64,000 bases of DNA from Gavia stellata (taxonomy: Eukaryota > Chordata > Aves > Gaviiformes > Gaviidae). How positions within the stretch are numbered: position 1 is the stretch's first letter; every line of letters begins with the position of its first letter. The DNA lies in NCBI RefSeq assembly GCF_030936135.1, contig NC_082595.1:113228334-113292333 (forward strand). Reading direction: 5' to 3'. A model generated the notes under the pieces. It saw only the letters and a list, made by a program, of their open reading frames with translations. It was not told where the DNA came from and made no database searches. The position numbers and the translations under genes were made by a program. This document shows positions 1-23,600 of this stretch, piece by piece.

Positions 1-36
1 TTCCTGCTCCCATCGTGACCCCGTTACTCTCCGCAG

Positions 37-10887
<10,851 letters not shown>

Positions 10888-10890
10888 GCC

Positions 10891-10896
10891 AATAAA
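10891..10896 (+). terminator. CAD: CAD poly(A) signal
   Basis: AATAAA four bases after the CAD stop codon. This makes a CAD 3' UTR of only about 20-30 bases, ending just before MPV17. Confidence 0.85.
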
Positions 10897-10945
10897 CGCC
10901 TCACTCTGCCGCGCCGCGGCCTCATCGCGCCGCGCCGGGCGGGCC

Positions 10946-13900
10946 ATGGCGGCGCTGTGGAGGGGCTGCGGGCGGCTGCTGGCGCGGCGGCCGTGGGCTG
11001 CACAGGCGCTCACCGCCGGTAAGGGCCGGGCCGGGCCGGGGCGGGCCCCCCCCCCCCCCCCAGCGGCAGCCCTACCGCGCCGGGGCCTGCCCCCCCTCCC
11101 CCTGCAGCTGGGCGCGCGGCCCCCCACCCCCACCCTACCCCCCGGCTCGGGGCCCGTCCCCGCCGCCTACAGAGCCCCCGCCATTCCCTCCCCGCCATTC
11201 CCTCCCCGCCATTCCCTCCCCGCCATTCCCTCCCCGCCATTCCCTCCCCGCTGTGGCACAGGGTGCCATCACCCCGCTGCTCCGGGCACTGTCAGCCCTG
11301 GGGGGAAGCAGGGCCGGACCCCACAGGCTGGGGGGGCTCCCGGTGCCTCAGGGGTCCATCTTCAGCGGGGAGGAGGTGCTGCCATTCCCCCAGGCTCAGG
11401 GCTGGGAGATGCCGTAAATCCGTCCAGCGCTGGCAGGCAGCTCCGCGTGCCCCAAGGATGCTCTCCGTGTGCAGGCAGCTGCTGCGGGCAGGGACGCTCC
11501 TGCCTGCGCTGGCTCAGGGCTCACAGACCTGAGCAACAGGCACCTCTGCCTCCCCACCCCACCCGTGCGGGCTGGGGCCGGGTGGCAGGAAAGCTCATCC
11601 TGCCTGGGCCACGTGTGCATGGAGCTGTGCGGGGAGGGTGGGGTGTGAGCTGGCTGGGAGTGGGGTCCCTCCGCACTCCCCTCCGCACTCCCCTCCGCAC
11701 TCCCCTCCGCACTCCCCTCCGCACTCCCCGCTTGCAGGCTTTTCTGCTGCCATGGCTCCCCCACCAGCCGTGCTGCTTGCAAGTAACCAGCCAAGGATGC
11801 CAGAAAAGCACAACCGTGGGGTCTGGGGCTGCCCTGTTGTGCCAGGGAGCCGGTGGGGGGAGGCTCAGCTTGGCGTGCAGCCGCTAGCCCTCCTCCCTGC
11901 TGCCCACGGGGGTGGCGGCACGTCCCCCTGCCTACCAGGCTGTTGGGGTCCTGCCAGACCACCTCACTGTTCTGCTGCTATTTTTATCTGATTTGATGGA
12001 GTCTATTGCCTGGCACTTGCTGCACTGTGTGCTGCTGTGCTGCGCATCCCCCCTTGATTTCTGGAGGGAGGCCAAGGCAGAGCTGGGAGGGCTGCCCAGG
12101 TCCGGCCCTTGCCCTCCCCTGCAGCCCCTGTCCACGGCCCCGGCCTGGCTCCAGGCTCCAGCTCTGCCTGTTGCTTCTTCACGTTGGGGCTGCTCTGCCC
12201 TGCTGAGGCGCAGCCACCCTGTTCCTCAGGGCCCTGGGAGCGTGGGCCGTGCCCTTGGGGTGCGCAATGGCCCAGCACAGTCACTCTGTGTGGGTGGTTG
12301 GCCCAGCGCTGGATGTGGTTCCTGTGGCCAAGAAGAGGCTCTGCCTGCGGTGGGGGCCCAGGCTCAGCCCCTGGGCCACAGTGCAAGGCCGTAATGGTGG
12401 GAGCACGGCCATTCCTCCAGGACAGGGACAGCCCTTGCCAGAGGCCAAGCTTTCCTGCTCTCCTTGTAGCTTCAGCAAGTAATTACCCCCATCCAAGGCC
12501 AGGCCCAGCCCCTCGCTGCGGGCTGTGCCGTGGTCGGTGCGGAGGCTCCCCGGGCAGCCGCAGGAGGGCTGGGCAGATCCCAGCCTCCAGCTCTGCCTTT
12601 GCTGCTTCCAGAGCTGCTGGTGCTGCCCTTTCCCCAGTGCTGCTGTTCCGCCAGACAGCAGAGCCGCCAGCTGGGCCAGGCCAGGGAGGTTTGCTGGGAG
12701 TTGGCTGTGCCTGGTGTGTCCAGCCCTGCTCGCCTGCTGAATCCCTGTCCCGCCTGGCAGTGAGAGCTGTAGGGTCAGGCAGGGCTTTGCCTCCTGCATC
12801 CCAGGCCCTGGGCCAGGATGCCAGCAGGGCCTGGGCACAGCAGGCAGCAGCACGTGCCCGCAGCAGTGACCTTGCTGTCCCTGCCTGTGGAGAGCAGCCC
12901 CACGCTCCCGTGGTGGCGATGCAGCCTCCAGCTGCCAGCCGGCGAGGCCTGCGGGGGATGCAGACGGTGTGGCCTACTTAGGCTTGGGCCTGTTTCAAAG
13001 TCCTCTGGCCGCAGGAGCAGCAGCCTGCGGGATGGGCCAGGCACACCCCAGCTCCTGGGCTCAGCCTGGCTGGGGGCAGCATGCTGCCTGCCCGCAGCAC
13101 CGCTCTGCACCAAGCAGACAAAGTGCCTCCCAGCAGCCCCAGGCTAAAGAGCTCTCGCCCTTCTTAACAGCTGCATCCAGTGCTCCCGTGCTCTTCCCAG
13201 CCCAGGGCAGGACGTTGCAGCGGCAGCAGGGCCCGGCAGAGCTGCGGGGTCGGCTGGGGGACGGTTGCTGTGTTTGTGGCATGAGGCACAGCTGGGGGCT
13301 CCAGCCCTGTGCCAGAGCAGTGGCAGGGCTATGCCCGTGTCGTCCTGGGGCAGGCACAGTGCAGGGGGCGAGTGGTGCTGGTGCCAGCCTGGGCGAGAGA
13401 AGTCGTCGCGAGGGGCTTGATCCGGTCACGCGCCCGGGCCTGGGCAGGGGTGCGCAGACAGGCCTGTCCTCCCTGGCAGCCCTGGCGTTGCTTCATCACT
13501 GCCGGGCACTGCGCCCAGAGCCTTCGGCACTGAATGAGTAACACTGGCGCTGCCGGCTGCACTTTCTCAATGAGCACTGTGCGGGGGGAGCGTGCCTGTG
13601 CCTAGTGGGAAGGCTGCCCATGGGAAGCAGGCAGCCAGTACTTCTGCCTCGCTGGCCTGGGGTCCTCTGCCTGCCACCATCCCCTGCGCTGCCACAGCCC
13701 TTGGCTGGTGGGGGCCGCTCTGCTGTGCAGTGGGGTGCAGTGGCTCTCGGGCCTGGGGGCAGAGGCTCAGCCCTTGGGGGCTGCATTGGTCTGGGGTGGG
13801 AGATGGAGCTGGTGACACAGTGGCAGGAGATGCTGCCAGGAGCATGGCAGCTCCGTGGGCTGCGGAGGCCAGGCCAGCCCTCCCGGCCCTGCCGGGGCAC

Positions 13901-16900
13901 ATCCAGCCCAGCTGGCCTTGGCTGAGGCCCCGGCTCCCACACGGTCTCCTGGGCTGCCTCCAGGCTCCACCGGCCGTCCCAGCTGTGCTGGGCTGGGTCC
14001 AGCCCCTGCCCGCAGGCTCCCAGAGGCCATGCTGCGGCCCTGGTCCACGTGGCTGGTGTGAGGGGCTGCAGAGCTGGGCCCGCGCCTCTCCCCTTGCGCG
14101 TGATGGGTGGGGACAGCACCTGCCGTAAGGCACAATCCGTCTGCAGGTACCGGGGAGGCGGCGTGCGTGCTCCCCTATGCAGCCTGGGGACTGCGGCCCT
14201 TTGGCTGGGACCTGCTCCCTGCAGCGCTGCTGCGGGCTGTCGTAGAGATTGATGGCCCCAGGAGGGAGGGAGCAAGTGGCAGGAGCCGGGCGCTGCTGGG
14301 GACGCACCCGGGGCTCTGCCACCCCTTGTCCACGAGGAGCTGCTCGCAGAGACCCTCCGGGCAGGGCTTGCCCTGAGCTGGCAGTGTGGTTGGGGCTGCT
14401 GGGAGGAGGGGGGCTGCTGGGGCCGCCAGTCCCCCAGACAAGGGCTTGCTGGGTTCAGGGTTTCCAAGAACGGAGCAGAATCACAGCGGGGCTGGAGACC
14501 TGCCTGGGAACCGTCCTGGGAGGAGCAGGGGGAACAAGCAGGGAGCTCACAAAGGCTGGGGGAAGGAGCGCTGGGCCAGCCGAGTTGCGTCGAAGAGGTC
14601 AAGGGTGTAGGATGGAGCAGGAGCTGCCAAAGGCCCAGCTGAGCTGCCAGAGGCCCCGTGGGGGACGCGCACAGCAGAAGGTCCCTCACACTGATATGGA
14701 AACAAGGCAAGGAGCCGTGCCAGCAGCTGGGCAGCGGTGAGGAGCTGGGCCAGCCCTGGTGCCCGGTGAGCCGTGCCTGCCTGTCCTGGCTGCTGGTAGC
14801 AGCAGCGCTGCTGGGTGGGGGCGGCACAGGCAGAGAGTGGCTTTCCAAGGAAGGGGATCATGGTTGGCAGAGTTTGCGTGGCGCTCAGGGAGAGGCTTCA
14901 GGGAGCACAAAGCTCGGGCTTGGGAGAGGCCACGGCAGGGAGTGCAGCCGGCTGGCTGCGCAGGCAGCAGCCAGGTAGGCTCTGTCCCAAAAGCCGTGGG
15001 CACCATGGGCCCCGAGTGACAGATCATCCCTGTGTCAGAGGTGTGGGGAGATGGTGCAGCCAGGCACCATTTCAGCCAGAGACGCTGTCTCGTCCCAAGA
15101 GCAGCCCGAGATGCTTGGCTGCTGTGGGAGGACCTGTGCTGTGGGGTGGGTGCAGGCAGCCTTGGTGCAGGGCGGCGGGGGAGCTGCCGGGACGGACCCG
15201 CTCAGGGCCAGAGCAGACTCAGGTCTTCCCGGGGCAGTGGGGCCGCAGGCAGGCGGAGGCAGCACTCGGGCAGCGGCTGTTGGCAGGGCGCTCCGGGGTC
15301 TCGCTCTGCCCTGGTGCGCAGTGGCCACCTGAGTGGGCTGTGCTGGTCGCAGGGGCCCTCATGGGAGTTGGGGACGTGATCGCACAGCAGCTGGTGGAGA
15401 GGCGGGGTCTGCGCGGGCACCAGGGCCCCCGGACACTGAAGATGATGACGATTGGCTTCTGCTTTGTGGTGAGTGCCAGCGCACGGGCTCTGCAGCACAC
15501 GTGTGATGGGGTGGGATGGAGGGCTGTTTTGGCAGGGTGAGACCATGGTGCCTGGCTGTGAGCTGGGCCACTCTGGTGTCACCTCCAGCAGCCGCAGGCA
15601 GAGCTGGCTCCCCTGGAGGAGGAGCGCCCTGTCCCTGCGGCCAGCTGCGGGTGCGGGCACCCCTGGCTGCACTGCAGGATGGGACGGGGCCGGCAGCCTC
15701 TGTCCGTGCAGCCCGGCCACTCATGCCCATCCCTGCTGCGCATGCCAGCCCCTGGGGAGGTTTCACTTGGCAGGAGGATGACTCCACACCCAAGGGTGCA
15801 AATGTGCTTTGCTCCACTGTATGCGACAAGGCTGGATCCTGACCCATCAGCTCCTGTGCTCCGGGGAGGGTGTTGGGCCCAGTGTCCTGTGCCGGTGGCT
15901 CGGGCAGGAACAGTCCTGGGTGGCACTGGCACAGCTGGGGTCCCCCTGCCACGGAGCCCTGCCTGGTGTGTCAGGCATGAAGCCCTGCAGCTGCCCGGCT
16001 GGATCAGGCCCCTGGCTGCCCTGTGCTGGCGCTGCCCTTGTGCTGGTGCTGGTGCTGCCTGGCGGAGTGCTCTAGGAGGGATGAAGCGAGGGCTCCGGCA
16101 TCCCTGCATCCAACCTGTCCGGGGGGGACTGCCCCACAGCAGTGCAGGGCTTAGCAAGGGAGAGACACAGCCCGGGAGGGGAGGCAGGACAGGCCCCGGT
16201 CCCTGTGTTCCAGGGCCAGGGCAGGGCCATGTAACCAGCTCTGGAGACCCCCCAGCCCTGACGCCCCGCGGCCCGGGAGAGCGGGACGCTGCCTCTCACC
16301 ACCTGGCTCCGGCAGGGCCCCGTCGTGGGTGGATGGTACAAGATCCTGGATCAGCTCATCCCGGGGACCACAAAAGTCGTGGCTGTGAAGAAGATGGTCC
16401 TGGACCAGGTTGGTGCCACGTGGTTGAGGGTGCCTGTGCGAGGCTGGTGCAGCAGGACGGGGCGGTAGGTTCAGCCACGTGTCCGTGGGCAGGTTTCCAT
16501 CCCACTCCGAGAGCCCCAGCTCCTGAGGCCAGGGCCAGCCCCGATGCGGTGGAGGGCTGGGGTGGACAGAGTTGCAGAGGGGCCACCTTGGCCTGGCCTT
16601 GGACCCATCCGGAGGCCCCATGGTGGTGCCCATCCCTCCGTATGGCCCGGTGCTGGGGAGCAGCAGGCTGGGCCTGTGCCCCACCGCGCACGCCCCTTGC
16701 CCTGTGCTCCGGGCCCAGCTCCAAGCACCGCAGGCTCCTCGGCATTGGCTCTGACTCCTCTCTTGCAGGGGGGTTTTGCACCATGTTTCCTTGGCTGCTT
16801 CCTCGCCATCACAGGGGCGATGAACGGTCTGTCAGCAGAGGAGAACTGGTCCAAGATCCAGCAGGTACGTGCTGCTTCCCTGGGACGGCGTGGGGCCACC

Positions 16901-19530
16901 GGCAGCTGGGGCGCCTTGGCAGCTCCTCCCGGTGCATCGGCACTGCCGGCTGCTCCCATTTGTGCTCGTGCCCATGCCCATGCTCAGGTGCGGCCCCCTC
17001 CCAACATCAACTGCGTGCCCCCAGCTCTACCGTCATGCTCCCGTCCTCAGCCTGGCCCACAGCTCCATCGTGCCCCGGGACCCAAGCGCAGAGCCGGCTC
17101 TGCAGGTGTCCCATGGCCGGGGTAGGGAGGCATCCGCCCCACTGCTGCGGGGCACGGAGCAGCGCTCTGCCTGGCTGGGGCCCAGGGGTGTGGAGGGCAG
17201 GTCCTGCTAGGCTTGGCACTGGGTCCCAGGGCCCTGGGGGCATCGGGTGCCTGGTGCTTCCAGTCCTCTGGGTGCTGGTGTCAGGGCTGTTCCCTGGGGC
17301 ATAGCTCTCTAGGGTCCCGCCTGGGCTGGGGCAGCCAGGTGCCTGGTGCCATCTGGTTCCCTGCACGCGTTCCGGCCCCTCTCCTGGCTGTGTCTCCAGA
17401 GCCATTACTGAGATGGCTCCCATTAGCAGCAATTGCTGGAAACCAGTGCAAAAGCTGAGTCAGTGTGTCCGGAGCGTGAGTCATCAGGGAGTTGGGTGAC
17501 CACCCACCGCGGGATGAGGCACACCAGGGGTGGTCGGGTGGCTGCCCAGGGGGTGCGCAGCTCCGGCACTCGCACGCTGATGGCTGCCGGGGCTGTGTGT
17601 GAAGGGCCCCAGCCCAGCCGGGCCCTCTGTCCCCCGCTGTGAGCTGGGGGTGTTGCCGCAGCCGGGACAGCAGCTGCTGCCCCGGGGCCAGAGCTCTGCC
17701 TAGGGTGCCATCACCCAGAGCTCTTTCCTCTGGGTGCACCCACCAGGCACTGGCCAGCTGCGGGTGTGTGTGTCAGCAGAGACCTTTCCTGCCCCTTCTC
17801 CTGCCCTGGAGCAGCAAATCCTGGGGGAGGACTGAATTACCTCTTCTTTCTCCTGGCTTTGCAAGAGCAGCAACCAGGCTGCGAGGTGTTTTGAGACACC
17901 CCAGAGGCACACAGAGACTGGTCCTCAGCACCGGCAGCACCCCTGAGCGCTCCCATCTGCCCCAGCTGCATCTCGACCAGGTCGTGCCACGTATCTTGCC
18001 TTGCCTCCCCCAGGGAAACCTGCCAGGGCCTGAGCGTGGTGGTGGGTGATTCCTGTGAGCCATGGCTCCCAGCCGATGCCCTGCCCTGGGAGGGGGCTGA
18101 GCTGGGCTGGGGGCCGGGCAGCGGCGGCTGGCAGCCACCTTCACCCCTGGCTTGGGGCGCATCCATCTTTCCCCACACAGAGGAAGCGTCAGCAGAGCAT
18201 CCATCACCCCTGCGCCCGCTCTACCTGTTCTGGGCTGCCGGCCAGTGCCAGGAGGAGGCCGGACTCCCGGCTGAGTCACAGCCAGGCTGGATGAGGGACT
18301 TGTCCTGCTGCCGTGGGGCAGGGCTGCGGCACGGCCACGGGTGCAGCACGAGGACAGGGCAGCGCATCGGGCTTCCAGGGCAGCTGCCCCAGCTTGGTGC
18401 CCTCTCCGTCCCTGCCCTGTGGTGCCTGGAAGGGGGCTCAGGGGACGCGGGGCCGGATGGGGGCTCACAGCCTGCACCAAGGAGAGGAGCCAACTGCCTC
18501 TCCCTTTCCCGCTCTGCCCGAGTCTGCTGCAGGCGCCCTAGCTGACCGCCTGCCCTCCCAGCGCCTTATCCTGCCCCGTGCCAGCCCCTTCTCTCCTCCT
18601 GGGCTTGCCTGGGCAGGGCAGCGTGTGGTGGCTCGGCTGTGGCACCGTGGGCCACGTCAGCAGCAGAAAGGGCTCTTGGTGGGGACAGAGCAGTGGCGGA
18701 TGCCCTCTCCCTCCCACTCCGTGCTTGCTCCACGTGGGCATGGCTCTAGGAAGGGGGCAGGCAGGGGCTGCGGGGGCCCCGTGCTGGTGGCCCCATGCTG
18801 CTGGCCCTCTGCGTGCTCACAGCCTCTGCCTGCAGCCCAGCCTGCCTCCACCTCGGGTTGCGGGCATCTCTTTGGAGACGCTCCTGAGCCGTTCCTGCTG
18901 GTGCCAGCTGTGGGCCCTGCTGCTGGAGCCAGCCGCCCTCAGCAGCCCCAGCCTCTGCCCACGGCAGCTGGGGCCTCCCCGGGCCAGTGCAAGCAGCCAC
19001 CCCTGCCACGGCTGCGGCCGGCTGTGTGGCAGAGCTGGGTGTCCGCAGCAGTTAGGTGGCCGCGGGTCCGTGCTGCGCGCTCACAGCCTCCCTTCTCCCC
19101 CAGGACTACGTGGACGCCCTGCTGACCAACTACTGCGTAAGTGCGGGTGCACCCTGCCCTAGTGCTGTGCTGGCCGTGCCCCCCGGCCGGGCTCCTCTGT
19201 GCCCCTGTCCCTGTCCCCCACCTCAGGGGCCTCCGTGGGCTCGGTTGGATGCCCTGAATGCCTGGGCAGAGGTGGGCATGGGATGGGGGTGCTGGTGGGG
19301 CCCCCTCACCTCCGTCTCCTTCTCTGCCCAGATCTGGCCACCAGTGCAAATCGCAAACTTCTACTTCGTGCCCCTGAAGCACAGGTAGTAACGCGGCCGT
19401 GGCCCCAGCTCCCCGGCTCCTGGAGCCCGTGGCTGTGGACCCTGTCCTCTCTGTCCGCAGGCTGGCTGTCGTCCAGTGCGTTGCCATCGTCTGGAACTGC
19501 TACCTTTCCTGGAAAGCAAACCGGGTGTGA
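10946..19530 (+). CDS. MPV17: MPV17 mitochondrial inner-membrane protein
   Basis: Seven coding exons: 10946-11018, 15353-15468, 16316-16408, 16769-16864, 19104-19136, 19332-19384 and 19461-19530. They sum to 534 bases (177 residues; human MPV17 has 176). Signature stretches are [40 protein letters not shown] and LSWKANRV at the end. Four hydrophobic helices are expected for the Mpv17/PMP22 family. In mammals the protein sits in the inner mitochondrial membrane and protects mtDNA by supporting the matrix nucleotide pool. The start codon is the first ATG after CAD and aligns with the human N-terminus (one extra alanine). Introns 1 and 4 are long (4.3 and 2.2 kb), introns 5 and 6 short. No defect seen. 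Confidence 0.95.
11019..15352 (+). other. MPV17 intron 1 (4.3 kb), with two short minisatellites
   Basis: Non-coding. It holds a 14-bp repeat (CCGCCATTCCCTCC, about five to six copies, 11175-11250) and a 12-bp repeat (TCCGCACTCCCC, about five copies, 11670-11730). There is also a C run at 11048-11062. Otherwise I see GC-rich sequence without recognisable genes or interspersed repeats. Confidence 0.8.
16865..19103 (+). other. MPV17 intron 4 (2.2 kb), nothing recognised
   Basis: GC-rich intronic sequence between the exon ending NWSKIQQ and the 33-base exon encoding [12 protein letters not shown] find no repeat arrays or coding exons in it. Confidence 0.6.
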
Positions 19531-20021
19531 GGGGGGAAGCCGTGTCCCCTCCCTGCTCCCCCACCAGCATGCTGCCGGACTCTGCCCCACATCTGCAGCC
19601 CTTGGAAGAGGTGCCCGTGGCCACGGATGGGGATGAGATACACAGGGTGCTGACAGCACCCATCCCACTCTCTCCTCGGGGAATCCCCATCGCCTGCAGC
19701 TACAGCCCCCGTTGCTCCAGGGACACACGGAGAAGATGGCGTTGGGTCCACCCCGAGATGGGCTGGTGCCTGGGGCTGCTCTGGGTCCGCCAGCCTGCCG
19801 TGCCATGAGGCAGCTCTGACGCCCAACATGCTTCTCTGTCCGTGCTCGCTCCTCTCCCCGGCCTGTGGTCCTGCACGAGGGGTGTTCCTGCCCCGGGCAT
19901 TGCTCTGTCCTTCCCCAGCGTGGCTCTCAGGGAGGGCGAGGAGCTGGAGTGGCGCAGGCCCAGTGCACTTCCCCTGAAAATGGGGTTTTCTGTAGCTCTG
20001 CCACGGACAGTTGGAGCACCC

Positions 20022-20027
20022 AATAAA
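20022..20027 (+). terminator. MPV17: MPV17 poly(A) signal
   Basis: AATAAA about 490 bases after the MPV17 stop, followed by a T-rich stretch (TTTTTCCTTCTTGATTCTTG). It is the first canonical signal downstream. Confidence 0.75.
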
Positions 20028-20049
20028 TGGCGTTTTTCCTTCTTGATTC

Positions 20050-22900
20050 TTGTGACACTTGAGCTCGTGGCCCTCCGTCCTGTGCCGGGGCCTGTGCAGA
20101 AGTGGTTTCAGGCCCATCATTCCTGTGCTCGCAGAGCTGCTGGCAGCTCTCCTGTCCCCTTGGTGGGGCGGAGACTGGGAGCTGCTCTCCCAGCCGGCAG
20201 GCAGGTGAGCAGGGCCTTGGAGCAGGGGCAGAGCGACGGCTCTGCTCTCTGCCTGTTCCCCCAGGAGCTGAGTATGTGGCCGTGGTGCTGGCACCGTGCA
20301 TGGGGCTGGGGCGCGACAGTGCTGAGCAGCTCGGGTTGCTGGGGGTGGGCTACCCCAGCTGTCTTGGTGAAGGGGGGGGTCTGGCAGAGCATGGATGGTG
20401 GCTTAGGGGCTCATCACGTCCCACTGTAGCTGTTTCATGGGTTGTGATGGTGCCTCCATTGCTGCTGGGCAGGGGGAGGACAGGGTGAGATGCACCCAGG
20501 GGACAAAAGTGCTGGGTGCAGGATCCTCCCGGGGCTCACAGCATGCTCGATGCAGGGCTGTGCATCAAAAAGGAGAGTGCAGGAAGGGTCTGGGTGAGGG
20601 CTGGAGCTGGGGCTGTGCCGGGGCCACATCTACCTGGGCCTTGTCTGAGACGAGCCTGCCTGTCCTGCCTGCAAGGAGTCCCACAATGCTGCCGCCTGCC
20701 TGCATTGCTGCCCCGTGGAGATGTGCATCCAGGCTTGTCCTACATGGGCAGTGAGCAGACATGATCTGGCTCACACAGCGCCCTGCCCGGCACGTCCTGA
20801 CCAGGCTGGTGGGACCACGGTGGTTAATCTCGCCCAGGGGCCTGAGCCCCAGTCCCCTCCGCTATGCTGCTGTTGTCCTGAACAGCTGGATGGAGCCGTC
20901 CCCATGCGCTGCCAGCACCAGGCTGGGCTCTGCCGACCAGCGGCTGTCGTGGCACTCGCTGAGGGGGATGCACTGTCCTTCCTCCTTCCAACCCCCATGG
21001 AGCCTGCTTCGTGCTGCCCTCACACACCCACTCTGATGCTGGCTCATTCCAACCGGGCAGGGGCTGGCCCTGCTCTGGCCCCGGTATGAGTGGAGTTCCA
21101 GGCAGATGGGTGCAATCCAAAGCATGGGGGGAGCGAAAACCTGCAGAGGACCCCAGTGCACCCTGACGGGGATGGAGCTCCAAAGCCTGCCTGGCCCTCA
21201 GCGCCTGAGGGATGGGAAGGGGCTGCAGCTGCAGCCACCCGATAGCACCATGGGGGCCTGGGGCCATGTGATGGGGCTGTGTGTGGATGGCACCGGGGCT
21301 TTGGGGGGCTGGGCCCAGCCTGGTCTTGGGTGCTGTGCAGGGCTGTGGGGCTCAGCCCGGGCTCTCCCCAGCCCACGGGGTGGGTGCTGCTCATCAGAGG
21401 CTGTGGATGGCAGGAGTCTGCAGCCCTGACGTGCTGAGCCTCTTGCAGCTGTGTCTGGGGGTGTAGAAGGCCGTGGTGTGTTTGCAGCGAGCGAGCTGTG
21501 AGCATGGCACGAGCCGGGTGCTTGTCCCCAGGAGCAGCCAGCCCCATGGCGTGGGGGCTGCCAGGGCTGGGGGGGGTTGAGTCCAGCCCCTGCTGAGGGC
21601 TCTGCCCTAGAGCCACAGGGAGGTGGTGCTGGGTGCCAGCCTTCACGCCGGATCCATGTCGTGGGTGCATGGCACCGTGTGCTGGCTCGCTGCAGGCGGG
21701 GCTGTGCCCACCACGCCTGTGCAGCCCGGTGTGGGATGCGCTGTGCGAGGGACCAGGCTGAGTTTCTGTCCCCAGGCTCTGCCTATCGCCGGCACGATGG
21801 GAAGAGTCCACTCTGGGCCCGTCTTGGCACCTGCACCAGCATCAGGGCTGGGTGTGGGCTCGGTTCCCCTCTGCCTGCAGGCAGAGGCACGGGGCTGCCG
21901 TGCAGGGCGCAGCGCTGCCAGGGGGGTCTGCAGGCAGCAGTGTGGTGCACCAGCAGCTACCTCACCTTTTGGCAGCAGCAGCCGGTGCCCCGGGCTGGAA
22001 CATCCTGCATGCAGCGCAGCGCTGTCGGCTCCGGTGCCTTCGCTCTATGACTCACGGAATTTGGCTGCTGGTGCCTCGCTGCTGCTCAGGGCTGTCTGCA
22101 GCGCTCGGCCCCAGCGCACGCCGTGGTTTCTCCTCGGCGCCGCGACCTCTGCCCAGGGCTCGGTGCCTCCAGGCCCCACCGCTGCCAGGTCGTGCGTGCC
22201 CCACCGGTGCCCGGCCTGTGCCAGCGGGTGCTGGTACCCGGGGTTCTCCCCGCCGCGAGGCAGTCCCGCCGCGGCACCCGGTGCCTCCCCAGGACGCCGC
22301 TGCTTGACGCGGCCGCTGGCCGGGCCCGCCCAGAGGGTCCCACGCCGAGGAGCCGCGGCTCCGCCGGCCCGGCGCAGCTCACCGGCAGCCGGGGCTCGGG
22401 CCGGCACCGGGGCCCTGCCCGCCGCGGGGGCAGCCGGCCCGCCAGCGCCCCGGTGCCCCGGTCCGCGCTCTCCCGGCGGGTCCCGGCCCTTCAGCACCGC
22501 GGACAGCGGCACCGCGGGCACCGGGGCCGGCCCCGGGCGGCGCTCGGTGACCGGGGCCGGCGGTGGGAGGGGTGCGGGCAGCGCCGGGAGGTGGAGCGGG
22601 GCGAGGCGGGGGCGCTGGGGGGGCCCCGGGGGGCCGGGAGGCAGCACGCCCGGCGGCTCCCGACCCAGGGCATCTGCCGGCCCCGGCCCCGCCGCGCCCC
22701 TCCGGGTGGGCGCCGGAACGGAACGGGGGGGGCGGCCCCCGGGACCGGGGGGAGCAGGGCCTGCCCCACTACCCCGCCGTCCCGCCGTCGCGCATCCCCA
22801 CTGCCCCGCCGTCCCGGCGCCCACTCCCGCCGCCGGTGCCCAGCTCCCGCCGCCGTCCCGGTGCCCCTCCCGCCCCCGCCCCCCGCCGGTCGGTGCATGC
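20050..22900. other. Intergenic region MPV17-UCN, nothing recognised until the UCN promoter
   Basis: No convincing exon, RNA gene or repeat family is seen. GC content rises sharply from about 22.1 kb, giving a CpG-island-like stretch that leads into the UCN promoter. Open frames here are a by-product of base composition. Confidence 0.6.
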
Positions 22901-22907
22901 CCTGCGC

Positions 22908-22939
22908 TGACGTCAGCCCGAGTTCCCGGACCTATATAA
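22908..22939 (+). promoter_or_regulatory. UCN: UCN core promoter: CRE and TATA box
   Basis: TGACGTCA at 22908-22915 and TATATAA at 22933-22939, 18 bases apart, inside a CpG-rich stretch. Transcription would start near 22963. A CRE close to a TATA box is also the arrangement of CRH-family promoters in mammals and fits cAMP-driven expression. Confidence 0.75.
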
Positions 22940-22962
22940 CCACCGGCCGCGCCGCCGGCTCA

Positions 22963-23033
22963 GCTCCCGCGGGACGGATCGCGCTCCGCTCCACCGCCAG
23001 CGCACCGGCAGGGCACAGGGCACAGCGCACCGG
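22963..23033 (+). other. UCN: UCN 5' untranslated exon (inferred)
   Basis: From the predicted start site to a GTACGG donor at 23034. The following intron would end at the CCGCAG acceptor at 23277-23282, giving the CRH-family structure of one untranslated exon and a single coding exon. Boundaries are inferred from motifs only. Confidence 0.5.
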
Positions 23034-23300
23034 GTACGGGACGGTGCATGGGATCGGGGCGGCGCACGGGGCGGCGGCAGCGCCGCGGGCAGGCGCCGGT
23101 GCAGGGGACCGGGGAGGGCGCAGCGCGTACGGGACGGTGCGGGCGGCCGGGGAGGGGGCACCGCAGCCGGGTGGGCCGGTGCCCGCGCTGGCGGCTCCCC
23201 TCTCGCTGCCGGGTACGCGATTCCCCTCGGGTCCCCCGGTGCCCCGGTCTCTCCCCGTTGCGCTGAGCCCCCGGCCCCGCAGGTGCGGACGGAGCCGAGG

Positions 23301-23600
23301 ATGCGGCGGGCGCTGCTCACCCTCCTGCTGCTGCTCGCCCGCCCGCCGCCCGCCGCCGCCCGCCCCGCGCGCCCCGACGGCTCCGTCCCGGCGGCCGCGG
23401 CCGAGGCGCGGGGCCGCCCGCTCTGGCCGCCGCTGGCGCCGCAGCCCCCGGAGCCGTGGCGAGCGCGGCGGGACGAGCCGCCGCTCTCCATCGACCTCAC
23501 CTTCCATCTCCTGCGGCACCTTCTGCTCCTCGCCCGCGCCCAGAGCCAGCGCGCCCGCGCCGACAGCAACCGCCTCATCCTCGACGCCGTGGGGCGCTGA
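23301..23600 (+). CDS. UCN: Urocortin-1 precursor
   Basis: Single-exon CDS of 99 codons plus stop. A leucine-rich signal peptide (about residues 1-21, MRRALLTLLLLLARPPPAAA) is followed by a short GC-coded propeptide and a furin-type site RARR. The mature hormone begins DEPPLSIDLTFHLLRHLLLL and runs 40 residues to ...RLILDAV. It ends in Gly-Arg-stop, so the glycine would be used for C-terminal amidation, as in human urocortin (Gly-Lys-stop). SIDLTFHLLR is identical to human urocortin. The precursor is shorter than the human one (124 residues), with the loss in the propeptide. It acts on CRF receptors. UCN lies next to MPV17 and TRIM54, as in human, which supports UCN over CRH or UCN2/3. Confidence 0.95.
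   Translation: MRRALLTLLLLLARPPPAAARPARPDGSVPAAAAEARGRPLWPPLAPQPPEPWRARRDEPPLSIDLTFHLLRHLLLLARAQSQRARADSNRLILDAVGR

Noticed and set aside
23301-23600. CRH or urocortin-2/3 as identity of the peptide gene
   Set aside because: The core SIDLTFHLLR and the Gly-basic-stop end match urocortin-1 best, and the neighbours MPV17 and TRIM54 are those of UCN.
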